From assembly GCA_026874595.1 (NCBI GenBank), contig CM049321.1:48019797-48083796 (forward strand): a DNA stretch of 64,000 nucleotides, in the 5' to 3' direction. The position numbers were made by a program, and so were the translations under genes. The notes beneath the pieces are model-generated. The model saw only the letters and a program-made list of their open reading frames with translations. It did no database searches and had not been told where the DNA came from. How positions within the stretch are numbered: position 1 is the first letter of the stretch; each line of letters opens with the position of its first letter. This stretch comes from Sipunculus nudus. Lineage: Eukaryota; Annelida; Sipuncula; Golfingiida; Sipunculidae. Below, piece after piece: positions 47,820 to 59,336 of the stretch.

Positions 47820-48830
47820 CGTGTATACACAGCTAGGGACTGAGGATTATAGAAACTCCCTGAATACAGGACAGCGTTACATCGAGGTGTTACGTGTTTG
47901 CGCGATAGCCAAGTGGTTAGGAACCGAATGACCAGGAACTGTTCGCCGTCATGATATTGGATATTCCTTTGATTATATTCATTATTGATGTAAACGGAGT
48001 GCCTCTCCTGGGAATGTAAAGTAACTTTTTTTTATATGTATTATTGTTTTGACATTCTTATTTGTGTTTTGGAGTGTTCGTATGTATGAGTGCAACCGGT
48101 TTAATGGAGTCTAAATTGAACCTACACGTTTACATCCTTACCCGTGTGACATCGAGCTTCCAAGCGATGTTTCCTTTGCGTCTGTTCTGTCATGTTTCGT
48201 CTCCTTGGTTTAGAGTCGTCGAGCATGCTCAAGATCGAAACTTTGGTTAACGCAGACACCTTAAAGCAGACAAGCACACGTGAACTTTGTTTACTCACAC
48301 TCAGAACGATATCAAAGGATAGTGAAGTTAAATGGGAGACAGATAGTTCATGCGCCAGGATGGTATTCAACCAAAACGAACAAATAGCGTGAGACAATTC
48401 ACAAAAATTGTGTATTTAACTTTTAAGAAGTGACAGAAACCAGTACTTTTTTGTGATACGACTCTCCTTTCCCCCGGTATTCAACGGATAAGGGCGCGGT
48501 CACCGGCAAAGCGTTCCTTCGGCGTATACTTACAGGATACATGTCTACTTGAAACAGCACTCTCTCAGCACTATCAGAGTACTTTCTTGCTTAACGGTCG
48601 TGGCCCTATGAAACCGTGACCTCTCAAAATATGGAAACCGCTCATGTGGGTGGATCGATGTTCGGGAGACCCCACAAAGGCCATACAATATGTAAAAATA
48701 CAAACATGTGTAAAATTAGGATATAAAGGTAACTCTGTATATATATATATATATATACTAATAGAGGAATCGAATTTTTTTCAGACATTTTTAATACTGC
48801 GTAGTCACGTGCAACATGTTGCACTCATAC
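47820..48830. other. No recognised gene
   Basis: Near 47900-47925 a TAGCCAAGTGGTTAGGAAC string resembles a tRNA A-box, but no matching B-box at the right spacing was found. Frames near 48062-48397 overlap on both strands and look like chance. Confidence 0.3.
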
Positions 48831-49213
48831 GGTAAGACTGTCTGATTTAAATTGTATTGTTCATAACGGTACATATTTGAGAAGTTTTATGTTGTATGGG
48901 CAATCCTTGATACGTAATTGTTATAGGTTATCCGGTGCGGGTATGGTTCATAACGGTACATATTTGAGAAGTTTTATGTTGTATAGGCCATCCTTGGTTA
49001 CGTAATAGTTATAGGTTATCCGGTGCGTTTGCTGCTAATTGTTACTTAACAACAAAGTAAAAGTTGTCTTCAACCGTTAGGCAGATAAAACAAGGCAAGT
49101 AAACGTACCGGATGACCTATAACACGTAATCAACGATTGTCCGAGGGTCCAACATAAAACTCCTGACATGTGTACCGTTATGAACCATACCATTTCAATC
49201 AGACAGTCTTACC
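48831..49213. mobile_element. Inverted-repeat element with duplicated left arm
   Basis: GGTAAGACTGTCTGATT at 48831 and its complement AATCAGACAGTCTTACC ending at 49213 form the termini. The sub-block TTCATAACGGTACATATTTG occurs twice in tandem in the left arm (about 48869 and 48949), continuing through TTATAGGTTATCCGGTGCG each time. The right arm holds one inverted copy (ACCGGATGACCTATAAC, then TGTACCGTTATGAACC). Confidence 0.7.
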
Positions 49214-49359
49214 TTGTTAGGGCAACATGAAGCCCTAACAAACGTAGTAGTAATAATGGCTGACAAAATTTGCTTTCTCGATATTTGTATAAATTTATAG
49301 CTCGGGTGTCATACCATAGGGCACTCTAGCAGTTGTTTATAGCAGTCAACGATTATATC

Positions 49360-49361
<2 letters not shown>

Positions 49362-49396
<35 letters not shown>
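49362..49396. repeat. (TA)n microsatellite
   Basis: A TA run at the 3' side of the minus-strand hammerhead motif. Confidence 0.95.
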
Positions 49397-49399
<3 letters not shown>

Positions 49400-49421
49400 C
49401 TGAAGAAAAACAACACCGTAA

Positions 49422-49469
49422 ATTCACTACAGTCTGTTTCACGGGATGCGACCCGGTCATCAGGTGAAT
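49422..49469 (-). ncRNA. Hammerhead ribozyme-like motif (minimal type I), copy 2
   Basis: On the minus strand: ATTCAC, CTGATGA (plus 49457-49463), helix II CGGG/CCCG, GAAAC (plus 49436-49440), five-base loop, GTA cleavage triplet (plus 49428-49430), GTGAAT (plus 49422-49427). Helix I pairs perfectly and helix III is two base pairs. It shares flanks with copy 1 and is likewise followed by a (TA)n tract (plus 49362-49396). Confidence 0.72.
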
Positions 49470-49514
49470 GTTGTTAGAATGAAGCTAGAAGCTAACGGCG
49501 TGGTTTGAAAAGTC

Positions 49515-49517
<3 letters not shown>

Positions 49518-49581
<64 letters not shown>
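49518..49581. repeat. (TA)n microsatellite
   Basis: A perfect TA run of about 60 bases. The ~300-bp GC-richer segment between this and the next tract (49582-49879) is unassigned. Confidence 0.95.
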
Positions 49582-49586
<5 letters not shown>

Positions 49587-49878
49587 TGTTGTGAGCCACT
49601 GAAGCACTGATGTCTCCTAAGTGGATCTCCCTCTGTAGTTTTAGCGCCCTCCGAGGTCTTCGGTCGTCTTTGTGTTGTCCACAAGTAACGACGCTCAAGC
49701 GAACTCGCCATGGAACAAAGGACTTCACGTGAAAACAATATGCGAAACACACAGAAACAACACATAGAACTCGCCAGGTAATTTTTTTACCGCCCTGCAC
49801 GTAAGTACAAAACAGGATCCTGGTTCCAGGGCCTACGCTGGTCACTGTGGGTTCCTCCGCACGGAAATGCCCTCTTCG

Positions 49879-49919
<41 letters not shown>

Positions 49920-49922
<3 letters not shown>

Positions 49923-50152
49923 GTATTTATTTTATATGGATTGTACATTTAGTTTTATAACTAATCGAGGCACTCTCCATGGCTCCGGTGATTGCGTTCG
50001 GTAGTCTGCAGGGGTGAAGGAAATCGGAGTATCCGGAGAAAACCACCAGCCTTGGACGGGCAACTTACAACCCACTCTCATAGCCACGCCGGGGATCGAA
50101 CCCGGATCGCCAGCGGAGAGAGCCAAGCGTTTCACCACTCAGCTGTCCAGTT
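49920..50152 (-). repeat. tRNA-derived SINE
   Basis: The minus-strand 5' end carries an A-box-like AGCTGAGTGGTGAAACGC (plus 50123-50144) and a near-perfect B box GGGTTCGATCCCC (plus 50092-50105), spaced as in a tRNA gene. A body follows with GGTTTTCTCCGGATACTCCG, a string like the conserved central domains of several marine-invertebrate SINEs. It ends at a (TA)n tail (plus 49880-49919). It is not a functional tRNA because the acceptor stem is not complementary. Confidence 0.75.
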
Positions 50153-50286
50153 TATAATATACGGTCGCCAGCGGATTTACCGTGGACTTTCGTTACCCGC
50201 TGTGAACTTTCGTCAACTGTTTCCAATCTTGTGTAAGGTGGAATTCATAAACAGTATCGTCTAAAGTTAAGTATTTCATTTATGTT

Positions 50287-50471
50287 CAGGGGCGTAGCCA
50301 AGAATGAGGGAGGGGAGAGGGCCATGATCAATGGCATATCCAGAATTTCGAAAACGGGGGGGGGGCACTAATATGCAATTATGGGTACTATGAAAACTGT
50401 TAAATATACGTGTATATGTATGTATATATATATTATTATTATTATTACTATACGTAATGTATTTTATTGCA

Positions 50472-50528
<57 letters not shown>

Positions 50529-51241
50529 CAATTAGGAACCATGGTTTATTAAGGTTTATTTCATGTACATAGGGAGGGTATGGGAGGGGGTATCCCCCTC
50601 CAATATTGGGATTTTTTTTAATATGCAATGTAAAGAGGACATTTTGAGGCAATTTTAAAAAAAAAATGAGGATTTCCTGTTCCCGAGTAGTCAAACTGAA
50701 CAGAGGTTCAATATTTAATAATAATATTTCTTCAAAATAAGGATATAAAATTTCAATTTTTTTAACATGTTAAAGTCATTGGCGCAAAGGCGCATTTACG
50801 TTTATATCTTGCATAATATTATCTTTTAAATGTTATCTCGGAGTGAAATATGTTGATATGTTGATGTCTTATGTTAAACTAAATTTAACCGGGATCCGTG
50901 GTCTCGACAGCACACAGGACTCCTAAGAGCACATTGTGATTGTGAGTAAGGTATCAACAGAGGATCGAGCCATGAGATTGTCCTCGGTCAACCCCAGCCA
51001 GGGCCTGGTGCTCTGCAGTTGTTCTGCAGCTGTTCATAAATATCCTAATCCTCAACCAATGAAATTACAGCGTAATAAACTGCAGATAAATTAAATAAAA
51101 TCTAATTGTTAATTAATAAAAAGAAATATGAAAAACGAAAATTAACCACCAAAATTTGGTAATTAGATAAAATTCGAGATTTTAGAAGGCGCCGAAGGCG
51201 CCCTCTCTGCACTGATACTTATAGCAAAGGCAATTTAATGC

Positions 51242-51296
<55 letters not shown>

Positions 51297-51433
51297 CATA
51301 ATTATACATATATATATATACACTTGGTTTCAGATCAAGTAAAATTCCGAAAGCACGGGCAAGTACTGGATGCAACCGGGGGGGGGGGGGGGGGTCCATG
51401 GCCCCCTGCGGCCCCCCTCTAGCTACGCCCCTG
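50287..51433. mobile_element. Non-autonomous DNA transposon, CAGGGGCGTAGC termini, 5-bp TSD
   Basis: The left terminus CAGGGGCGTAGCCA (50287-50300) and right terminus TAGCTACGCCCCTG (51420-51433) are inverted. ATGTT flanks both sides (50282-50286 and 51434-51438), a 5-bp target duplication. The 1147-bp interior is AT-rich with (TA)n tracts (50474-50527, 51242-51320), a G run (51379-51394) and no transposase. Confidence 0.75.
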
Positions 51434-51438
51434 ATGTT

Positions 51439-51630
51439 ACAGGACTTACCATGGAGGGACTTCGTTTAGATTTATTATGCATTAACTCTATCATTTTGTC
51501 TGTTATTTTTTATATTGTAAAGAATATAACTATTATTGCACCTATATTGTCTTCGAGTTTAACTATAGGGATACGTATAAAAATGTGTGTTGCGGTCCGT
51601 TTCGACGTGTTTGCCGTGTTAACTGGGCCG

Positions 51631-51693
<63 letters not shown>

Positions 51694-52360
51694 TATAATT
51701 TATATACATAATAAGCTGCATATGTTCCTTTCACCATGAAGCGCACCTTCCGTCATCCGGCATTCATTGTTGGCTTATTTATATACTGATGTATCGAAAG
51801 TTATATACATTCTTTATTTACACTCTCATTTCATTGGGATTTTTAACACGCTTAAAATGATCGATACTCTACATCATCAAGTTACTAAACCTGATCTAAA
51901 TCCAAGGTTCATGACATACTTCAAGCACACAATGATATCTGAATGATAACTCTTTACTTTTACAAAAACTGACATCATTACAGAGTGGTCACATGTTTGA
52001 CAGGATACTTTCACAGCAGGCGCCTGTACATTTACCCAGTATGCATCACGACGCGCGTGCACGTTGGATAAGCTGTCAGATATTCTTTAAAATATACTCC
52101 GTAAGCGCCTTCCTGAAGCAAATATACCTTACTTGTAAGAGCCTGCCCTCACAGCATGGGCGCTGATGAGTGTAGATAACATTTAGAATGCTATGGGTTT
52201 GACATAGGTGGAGGTGCTGTATCCACCCATGCTTGCTCTGTTATTTGTTTCCTTCCTGTTTCGTATTTTTGTTAGTTTCCTCCATAAAATCTTATTGGCA
52301 GCTGTGTTTTGAGCAAGAAAGAAAAAAAAGAGAATCGTGGCAGGACTGTTATTTTGTCGT
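51439..52360. other. No recognised gene; (TA)n at 51636-51690
   Basis: A TA tract of about 55 bases; otherwise unique sequence. Confidence 0.4.
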
Positions 52361-52366
52361 TATCGT

Positions 52367-52404
52367 AAAGCTAGCATTCCACATATATGTGGAATGCTAG
52401 CTTT
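52367..52404. repeat. 38-bp perfect palindrome
   Basis: A perfect inverted repeat with no spacer, centred between 52385 and 52386, containing GCTAGCATTCC on the left arm and GGAATGCTAGC on the right. The GGAATGC word followed by CTTAAG-like text recurs in the array at 54190-57720, and MITE-like GC-rich text continues to about 52640. Confidence 0.9.
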
Positions 52405-52738
52405 GCAAAGACGCATGTATGCGTATGCGCAGATAGAAAACGGACGCCTGTGATTCCATTATTTCATATGTATATGCAGTATGTAGCAAACGCGGGCATA
52501 AACTGCTGAGCTGTTTGAGTAGAGAAACGGCTAACTTTGGAATATACCGGTCCGTTACCATGCGTACGCGTTTTCCATCGTTACCCTAAGCGATCGAAAC
52601 GTGCTGCATACGTGTACGTATATAATGGCCCTTCGCGAGGCGTGTTTTGTCCAGCATTCAGCAAGTGGGTGGGGGAGTGGTAGCTTAGAATCAGCGGGGT
52701 GGGTTACATTCTAGATTATGCGGGGCGGGACAGGCCGA

Positions 52739-53237
52739 AATAAAGTCTGTGCGGGACTCGGCGGGCTGCGGGTTGATAAGCTGTTCTGGTAGTTCAGTTA
52801 AAAATTAAATATAAATGTTGAATATAAAATTGAAAATAAAAAAAATCCTTTAAAGATACTTATATTGAGTATAAAAATATATTCCGCTGGTTTAAATAAA
52901 GAAATATAAAAAGATAAATTTGCGTGGGTACAACTGGCTCCTTAGGTGACTAAACTGACTCAGAACTGCACAAGCGTGAGGTTCTGTTAATAAAGTCTGT
53001 GCGAGGCTCGGCGGGCTGCGGGTTGGTAAGCTGTTCTGGTAGTTCAGTTAAAAATTAAATATAAACGTTTAATATAAAATTGAAAATAAAAAAAAATCCT
53101 TTAAAGATACTTATATTGAGTATAAAAATATATTCCGCTGGTTTAAATAAAGAAATATAAAAAGATAAAATTTGCGTGGGTACAACTGGCTCTTTAGGTG
53201 ACTAAACTGACTCAGAACTGCACAAGCATGAGGTTGT
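52739..53237 (+). repeat. Tandem duplication of ~250 bp
   Basis: AATAAAGTCTGTGCGGGACT at 52739 and AATAAAGTCTGTGCGAGGCT at 52989 start two nearly identical ~250-bp units, through GACTCAGAACTGCACAAGC in both. The unit lies in a region with GGGCGGGAC-type text and, at 54075-54100, CCCGCCCAGGGCCCTAA, which resembles an end of a non-autonomous hAT element; the partner end was not found. Confidence 0.85.
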
Positions 53238-53239
53238 TG

Positions 53240-54180
53240 CTTATCTGATTCCTGGTGCTGTCTAATTGTAACTGACATTGACCACTGGCTGGTAAAATCC
53301 CTCTTCGGACATAGGCATACTGTGGTGATGACTGCTATAACAGCAAACATGTCTGATTATATCTATCTCAATGACCAACTGAAACCAGAGCCACATAGGC
53401 AGATTTCCACTTTATTCCTTCGACCCCCTCACTAGTATCACTTTCATCTAATTAGCAGATAATGACTGAAAAGACTTGAACTAGCAAACATTTCTCAGCA
53501 GTTGGACGACTTGTGGTTAGCCAATACTACTCCAAAGGGTAATTTTGGGGACACATACTTTGAAGATATCTACTCTTTTTTTTATTTACATTTTTGCTGT
53601 AGTATATTTAAGTAAAAACGGACACAAGAAAAAAAGGGCTGCTTATTTTCCCTATAAAGTATGAAAACATGATGGAGGTATGTTAAATTACTATGTATAA
53701 ATTAAATCCATTTAAGTAATAAAACATGTCTTTTAAAATAATATATGAATAATGTTTTAAATAATTGCTGAAACTGTATTAAAGTTCATTTTTTTTTCAT
53801 TCCAATCATCAAATATTGAATATATATTAATGATAAGCATGGGTGATATTTGTGCTGTAAAATCTTTATATGTATACCTTTGGATCATGAAACTTTGAAA
53901 TTTTTTTTTATTATTTTGCCGCCTTGCCTGCGGGCTTAAATTTTGAAAAATGCGGGGGCAGGTGCGGGCTGAAAGAAAAGTTTATGGGGCAGGTGCAGCC
54001 ATATTTATTTTCTTTGCTTGCGGGACCGGCTACGGGCTGACAGAACATGAAAGCGGGGTGGGCGCGGTTCATTTTATCGGCCCGCCCAGGGCCCTAACAT
54101 ATATACGCATGCATACATAAATAAACAATCCATCTGAGATAATACAATGGGTGCACACACATACGTAACGCATAAACACT
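53240..54180. other. Possible hAT-derived segment, no coding frame
   Basis: CGGCCCGCCCAGGGCCCTAA near 54081-54100 and GGGCAGGTGCGGG words at 53958-54000 point to a non-autonomous DNA transposon. No transposase is seen. Confidence 0.3.
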
Positions 54181-54189
54181 GCATACGCA

Positions 54190-57100
54190 CATATGGAATG
54201 CCACCTTAAGTCAGCATCGGCGGATTCATGCGCTTTGCGATTACTCTCTGGCTACGATTTCCATTTTTTACGTGAGTTTGGCATTTTGATGTTCTAACTC
54301 CTGTATCATAGTCCGTTTAACTAGGATAATGAACGATATCTAAAGAAAACATGAATTGAAAGCAATCCAATAGTCATAAGCACGGCATCACCGTATGTTG
54401 TTTGGATACCCGCACCAACAATCTCAAGTGGGCCATAAAATAACAGTAACAACGAGTACTCGTGCTCCTTCCCTGGTGATAATACCTTTAATGCGATTGT
54501 AATTTACCCGTGCCCACCAGGTAAATTAGTACATATGGCTGTATTAAGAGAGTGGGTTGGTAACAAAGACCTTTACTTGTTCCGACTGTAAATAAATGAG
54601 TTGTTATGTACGCAAGATTGGTTTGCTTACGTGCATATTTCATCCTTTCAGGTGCATATATATTGGTTTGTTAAAGGTGTCAACACGTGTGTTTGTTATG
54701 TGATTGAAGCATTGCATCCAGATTACCGTCTGGACCATGATGCGGTCGACTGGGGCAAAGTGTGACTACAAATACAGCATTTATATATGGCTTAAAACTC
54801 ATAATTTATGTATTTATTTTTTATTCTTCCCTGAAACCCCGGGACTATCTTTATCAGAAAAAAAACAACCCTTTGTTGGTTCTAGAATCTGTAATCAAAG
54901 GGGATTTTCCTATGGCTGATGTCCCTGCCGTCACTGATGTCCCATGAATTGGGTTCAGCTGAGTCAAATTTTATAATCTTACTTTTTTATTTTTATTATG
55001 GCTGCGATTCCTAGCTGAATATCCGCATGCGTAAAGCACGCGCACTGCATTTTCACATATGGTATGCTATCTTAAGTCGGCATCCGCGGATGCATGAGCT
55101 CTACGATTACTCTCTAGCTACGACAGACCTGGCTACGATGTCCTCTTTTACAAAATCTTGGCATTTTGATTTTCTTTTTTTAAAAGAAAGTCCGTCTCGC
55201 TGTATAAATAATAAACAATATTTACAACCGGACATAAATTAAAGCTACGCCAAAAATAAAACAAGTGGGACATAAAATTAAACAAAAATGACGTATGCGT
55301 GCTCCTTGTCTGGTGTCAATATATTATACGCGATCGAAATTTACCCGTGCCCACCAGGTAAGTGAGTACAAAATGATAGCGCATGTAAATTCAGCAGAGT
55401 GGGTGGGTAACGGAGAGCGGGTGGATAGGGTAACGGAGACGGGGCACCTTCAACTGTAACGACTGTAAATAAATAATTGTTATGATTGATTTGCTTACAT
55501 ATTTCTTCTTTTCAAGTGCATAGGTTTGTTAAAGGTGTTTACACGTGGGTTTGTTATGTGATAGGAGCACTGCATCTCGATTACCGACTGGGCCCTGTTG
55601 TGATTGACTGGGACAAAGTCTGACTTCATATTCAGCATTTATATATGGCTTAAATCTCATAATTCATGTTATAATTATTCTTCTCTGAAAACCCGGGACT
55701 ACAATATTAGAAAAAAAACTATTCCTTCGTTGGTTCTAGATTTTTGTGCTAAAAGTGTTTTCTTTCTTGTGGCTGATTTCACTGCCGCGTTCACAGTGCA
55801 TGTAGATGTTCTGATAGTTTTGCTAATAAATTAAACAACCTATTTTGTGAAAAAAATAAAAAGAAAAAAGTTAACGGTTTTTCTCCATGAATTGGGTTCA
55901 GTTAAGTCAAATTTTATATTCTTACTTTTTTATTGACATTTTTATAATGGGTGAGATTCCTAACTGCATATACGCATATATAATGCATGCGCACTGCGTT
56001 CGCACGCATGGAATGCTATCTTAAGTCGGCATCCGCGGGTGCATGAGCTGTACGATTACTCTCTAGCTACGACAGACCTGGCTACGATGTCCTCCTTTAC
56101 AAAATCTTGGCATTCTGATTTTCTTTCTTTTTATGAAAGTCCCTCTTGCTGTATACGTAATAAACAATATTTACAACCTGACATAAATTAAAAGCTACGC
56201 CATAAATATAACAAGTGGGACATAAAATTAAACAAAAATGACGTATGCATGCTCCTTGTCTGGTGTCAATATAACATACGCAACCGGAACTTAACCGTGC
56301 CCATGCACCAGGTAAATTCAGCAGGGTGGGTGGGTAACGGAGAGCGGGTGGATAGGGTAACGGAGACGGGGCACCTTCAACTGTAACGACTGTAAATAAA
56401 TAAGTTATTATGATTGATTTGCTTACATATTTCATTTTTTCAGGTGCATAGGTTTGTTAAAGGTGTTTGCACGTGGGATTGTTATGTGATGGGAGCACTG
56501 CATCTAGATTACCGACTGGGCCCTGTTGTAATTGACTGGGACAAAGTCTTACTTCATATTCAGCATTAATATATGGCTTAAATCTCATAATTCATGTTAC
56601 TTTTATTCTTTGCTGAAAACCAGGGACTGCTTTATCCGAAAAACTAACCCTTTGTTGGTTCTATATTTTGTGCTCAAATTAAGTGTTTTTTTTTTCTTGT
56701 GGCTGATGTCACTGCCGAGTTCACAGTGCTTATAGATGTTCTGATAGTTTTGCTAATAAATCAAACAACCTATTTTTTGTGGAAAAATAAAAAGAAAAAT
56801 GTTAACGGTTTTCCTCCATGAATTGGGTTCAGTTAAGTCAAATTTTATATTCTTACTTTTTTATTGACATTTTTATAATGGGTGAGATTCCTAACTGCAT
56901 ACGCATACGTACTGCGTTCGCACACATGGAATGCTATCTTACGTCGGCATCCGCGGATGCATGCGCTCTACGACTACTCTCCAGCTACGACAGACTTGGC
57001 TACGATGTCCCTTTTTACATTATATTGGCATTCTGATTTTCTGGGGGGGGGGGGGTTTATGACAGTCCGTCTAGCTGTCTAGAAAATAAACAATATTTAC

Positions 57101-57720
57101 AACCGGACATAAATTAAAAGCAACACCAACAATCAAACAAGTGGGCCATAACATATTTTAAAAATGACGTATGCGTGCACCTTGTATGGTGACAATATAT
57201 TATATGCGATTGGAATTTACCCGTGCCCACCAGGTAACTTAGTACAAAATGATAGCGCAGGTATGGGAATGTTTTAATGTAACAGTGTCTTACATGGCTG
57301 TATTCAGAGAGTGGTTGGGTAACGGAGAGTGGGTCGATGGAGTAACGAAGACGGGGCACCTTCACCTGAAACGTCGTAAATAAATGAGTTGTTATGATTG
57401 ATTTGCTTACATAATTCATCTTTTCAGGTGCAAAGGTTTGTTAAAGGTGTTGGCACGTGGGGTTGTTATGTGATGGGAGCATTGCATCTAGATTACCGAC
57501 TGGACCCTTTTGTGATTGGCAGGGGCAAAGTTTAACGTCAAATACAACATTTAGAAATGACCTTAATGTCAAATTTTGTGTTATTTTTATTCTTCCCTGG
57601 ACATCTTGAGCTGACATTATTAAAAAAAACTAAGCCTGCGTGGTTATAACATTATCTATCACAGTGTTTTTTCCCCGGTGACTAACGTCACTGCCGAGTT
57701 CACAAGGCTCATAGATATGC
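54190..57720 (+). repeat. Tandem array of four ~0.9-kb units
   Basis: Landmarks recur four times in the same order: GGAATGC...CTTAAGTC-GCATC (54194, 55060, 56008, 56925), TTACCCGTGCCCACCAGGTAA (54506, 55342, a diverged form near 56292, 57217) and GGTTTGTTAAAGGTGT (54663, 55522, 56450, 57434). Spacings are about 870, 950 and 920 bp. The middle two units are the most alike. A short plus-strand frame beginning GTGCA is open in all four (54652-54765, 55516-55623, 56444-56569, 57428-57535), with WxxxYxxxxALHxDYRL-like text. Units contain no recognised gene. The array lies between the two CD225 genes. Confidence 0.85.
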
Positions 57721-58589
57721 TGATAATCTTTTGAACAAGCCAACCGACCATTGTTTTCGAACCTGGATTAAAAATGTACTCTTTGCCCTCAGGTCTTAAG
57801 GTCAAAGGTCACCGTGTGATTTTTAGTGTGCTTTCAACACAGAGGGTTTGTTTGCTTATCGGGTGTTATTGACGACCGCGTTTTGACTTAGCAACGACAC
57901 CGCTTGCTTGTCATAAGTTTTATCATTCGAACGTGTTGGCTGAACGGATTCACACATAGTTCCATTTTTGACGTTAATAAGAGGTTAGTATCAACACTTT
58001 AAAACAAAAAATGATTATTTAGGAAAAGACTGATTTAATTGTTGTTTTTTAACGTCTTTACAAGTTAAATAATTAAGTGAATTCATATGCACATACTGTT
58101 ATAATCCATTATAAAAATATTACATTATCCCTTTATATATTTATTGATATTTAATTATGTACATATATTACATCTAACAAAGCACATATATTCAAAAGTT
58201 GATTACGAATGCAAAATCTTCGACTGTATTTATACTCGGAAATAATAGCTTTTATTTTCCGCTTTCAATGATTCTACATTTTAAAGGGCTTCATGTATAT
58301 TAATGTTTTATGACTTCTTCAGAGGGAGTTTACTTGATTATTCATAAGGGATGATTCAATTTATTCCAATCACAATTAGTTGATAAAAAAAATAAAAAAA
58401 ATGAAATAAAAAGCAAAAAGTATTAATCTTTATTCAGAAGTGCACCAGACAACTTCGACCTCAAGGGTAAGCCCTCTAAAGGAACGCTTTCTTCATTTTG
58501 CAATCTGGTGTTACTTTAAGGTTTGTTTTGATAATAAGTGAGCCCATTAATGCTCAAATCTTGAAGGAAATCGTGTCTTCTGTTAAGCT

Positions 58590-58643
<54 letters not shown>

Positions 58644-59072
58644 TCAGTATATTATACTGTATATAGTACGCCTTTGATTACGCACTGTTTAAACTAAAGT
58701 TTTTACTGAAAATTTTATTTATATTAATATTGGTTAGGAATCATTCTTTTACTTATAAATAATTATTTATAATTTTTTTTATTCATTTATAATTATAAAC
58801 TAGATAAACTAATTACCATACAATGCAATTATAAATGTGTTATGTGACAGACTAATTATTACCTCGAACAGCTGTGTCATGTTTCCCCCTCAATTTGCCT
58901 GATTTTTAAACAATTTCCTGCCAAAGGGTTCTCAGTATGATATTGTTTTGAAGGATTGCAATAAAAAGGTGGCCCTCTAGTGGTGGGTTTTAGGGGGAAA
59001 GACACTTAAACCTGCGTGCATGTGACAAAAATATAAAATAGATTTCAAAGCTTAGGCCACAAAAAAAGGAAT
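57721..59072. other. No recognised gene; (TA)n at 58590-58641
   Basis: An AGGTCAAAGGTCACC motif at about 57801-57825 (nuclear-receptor-like half-sites or part of the dispersed AAGGTCA repeat) and a long TA tract. Otherwise unique, very AT-rich. Confidence 0.4.
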
Positions 59073-59336
59073 AGTTCTCAGGCACTTGTTTTCAGAAATC
59101 AGCGCGGGAGGGCGTTATTTTATTTTTGACTTTTTTGTATGTTTCGATAAAAATGTCATATGATCAGGGAAAAGCTTAAAAATAACAGAATTTTCTGGCT
59201 AAACAGGTAAAAACACTAAATAACAAAGGAAATCTTATAAAAATTGTATTATTTTATCTTCTTGAAAGATGAAAATAAAAATAATTTTTTTTTTATGCGG
59301 GGATAAAAATTGACGCGGGCGGTGTCTGAGAACCAT
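59073..59336. mobile_element. GCGGGCGG MITE, copy 3 (upstream of gene B)
   Basis: The left end is GTTCTCAGGCAC and the right end is GTGTCTGAGAAC, inverted. The interior matches copies 1 and 2 (GTATGTTTCGATAAAAATGT, CTAAATAACAAAGGAAAT). Confidence 0.75.

Noticed and set aside
47905-47950. tRNA gene candidate (A-box-like TAGCCAAGTGGTTAG)
   Set aside because: No B box at the right spacing and no acceptor stem; at best an old SINE trace.
49932-50138. 68-residue minus-strand protein
   Set aside because: It is a translation of the tRNA-derived SINE; the A and B boxes explain the sequence.
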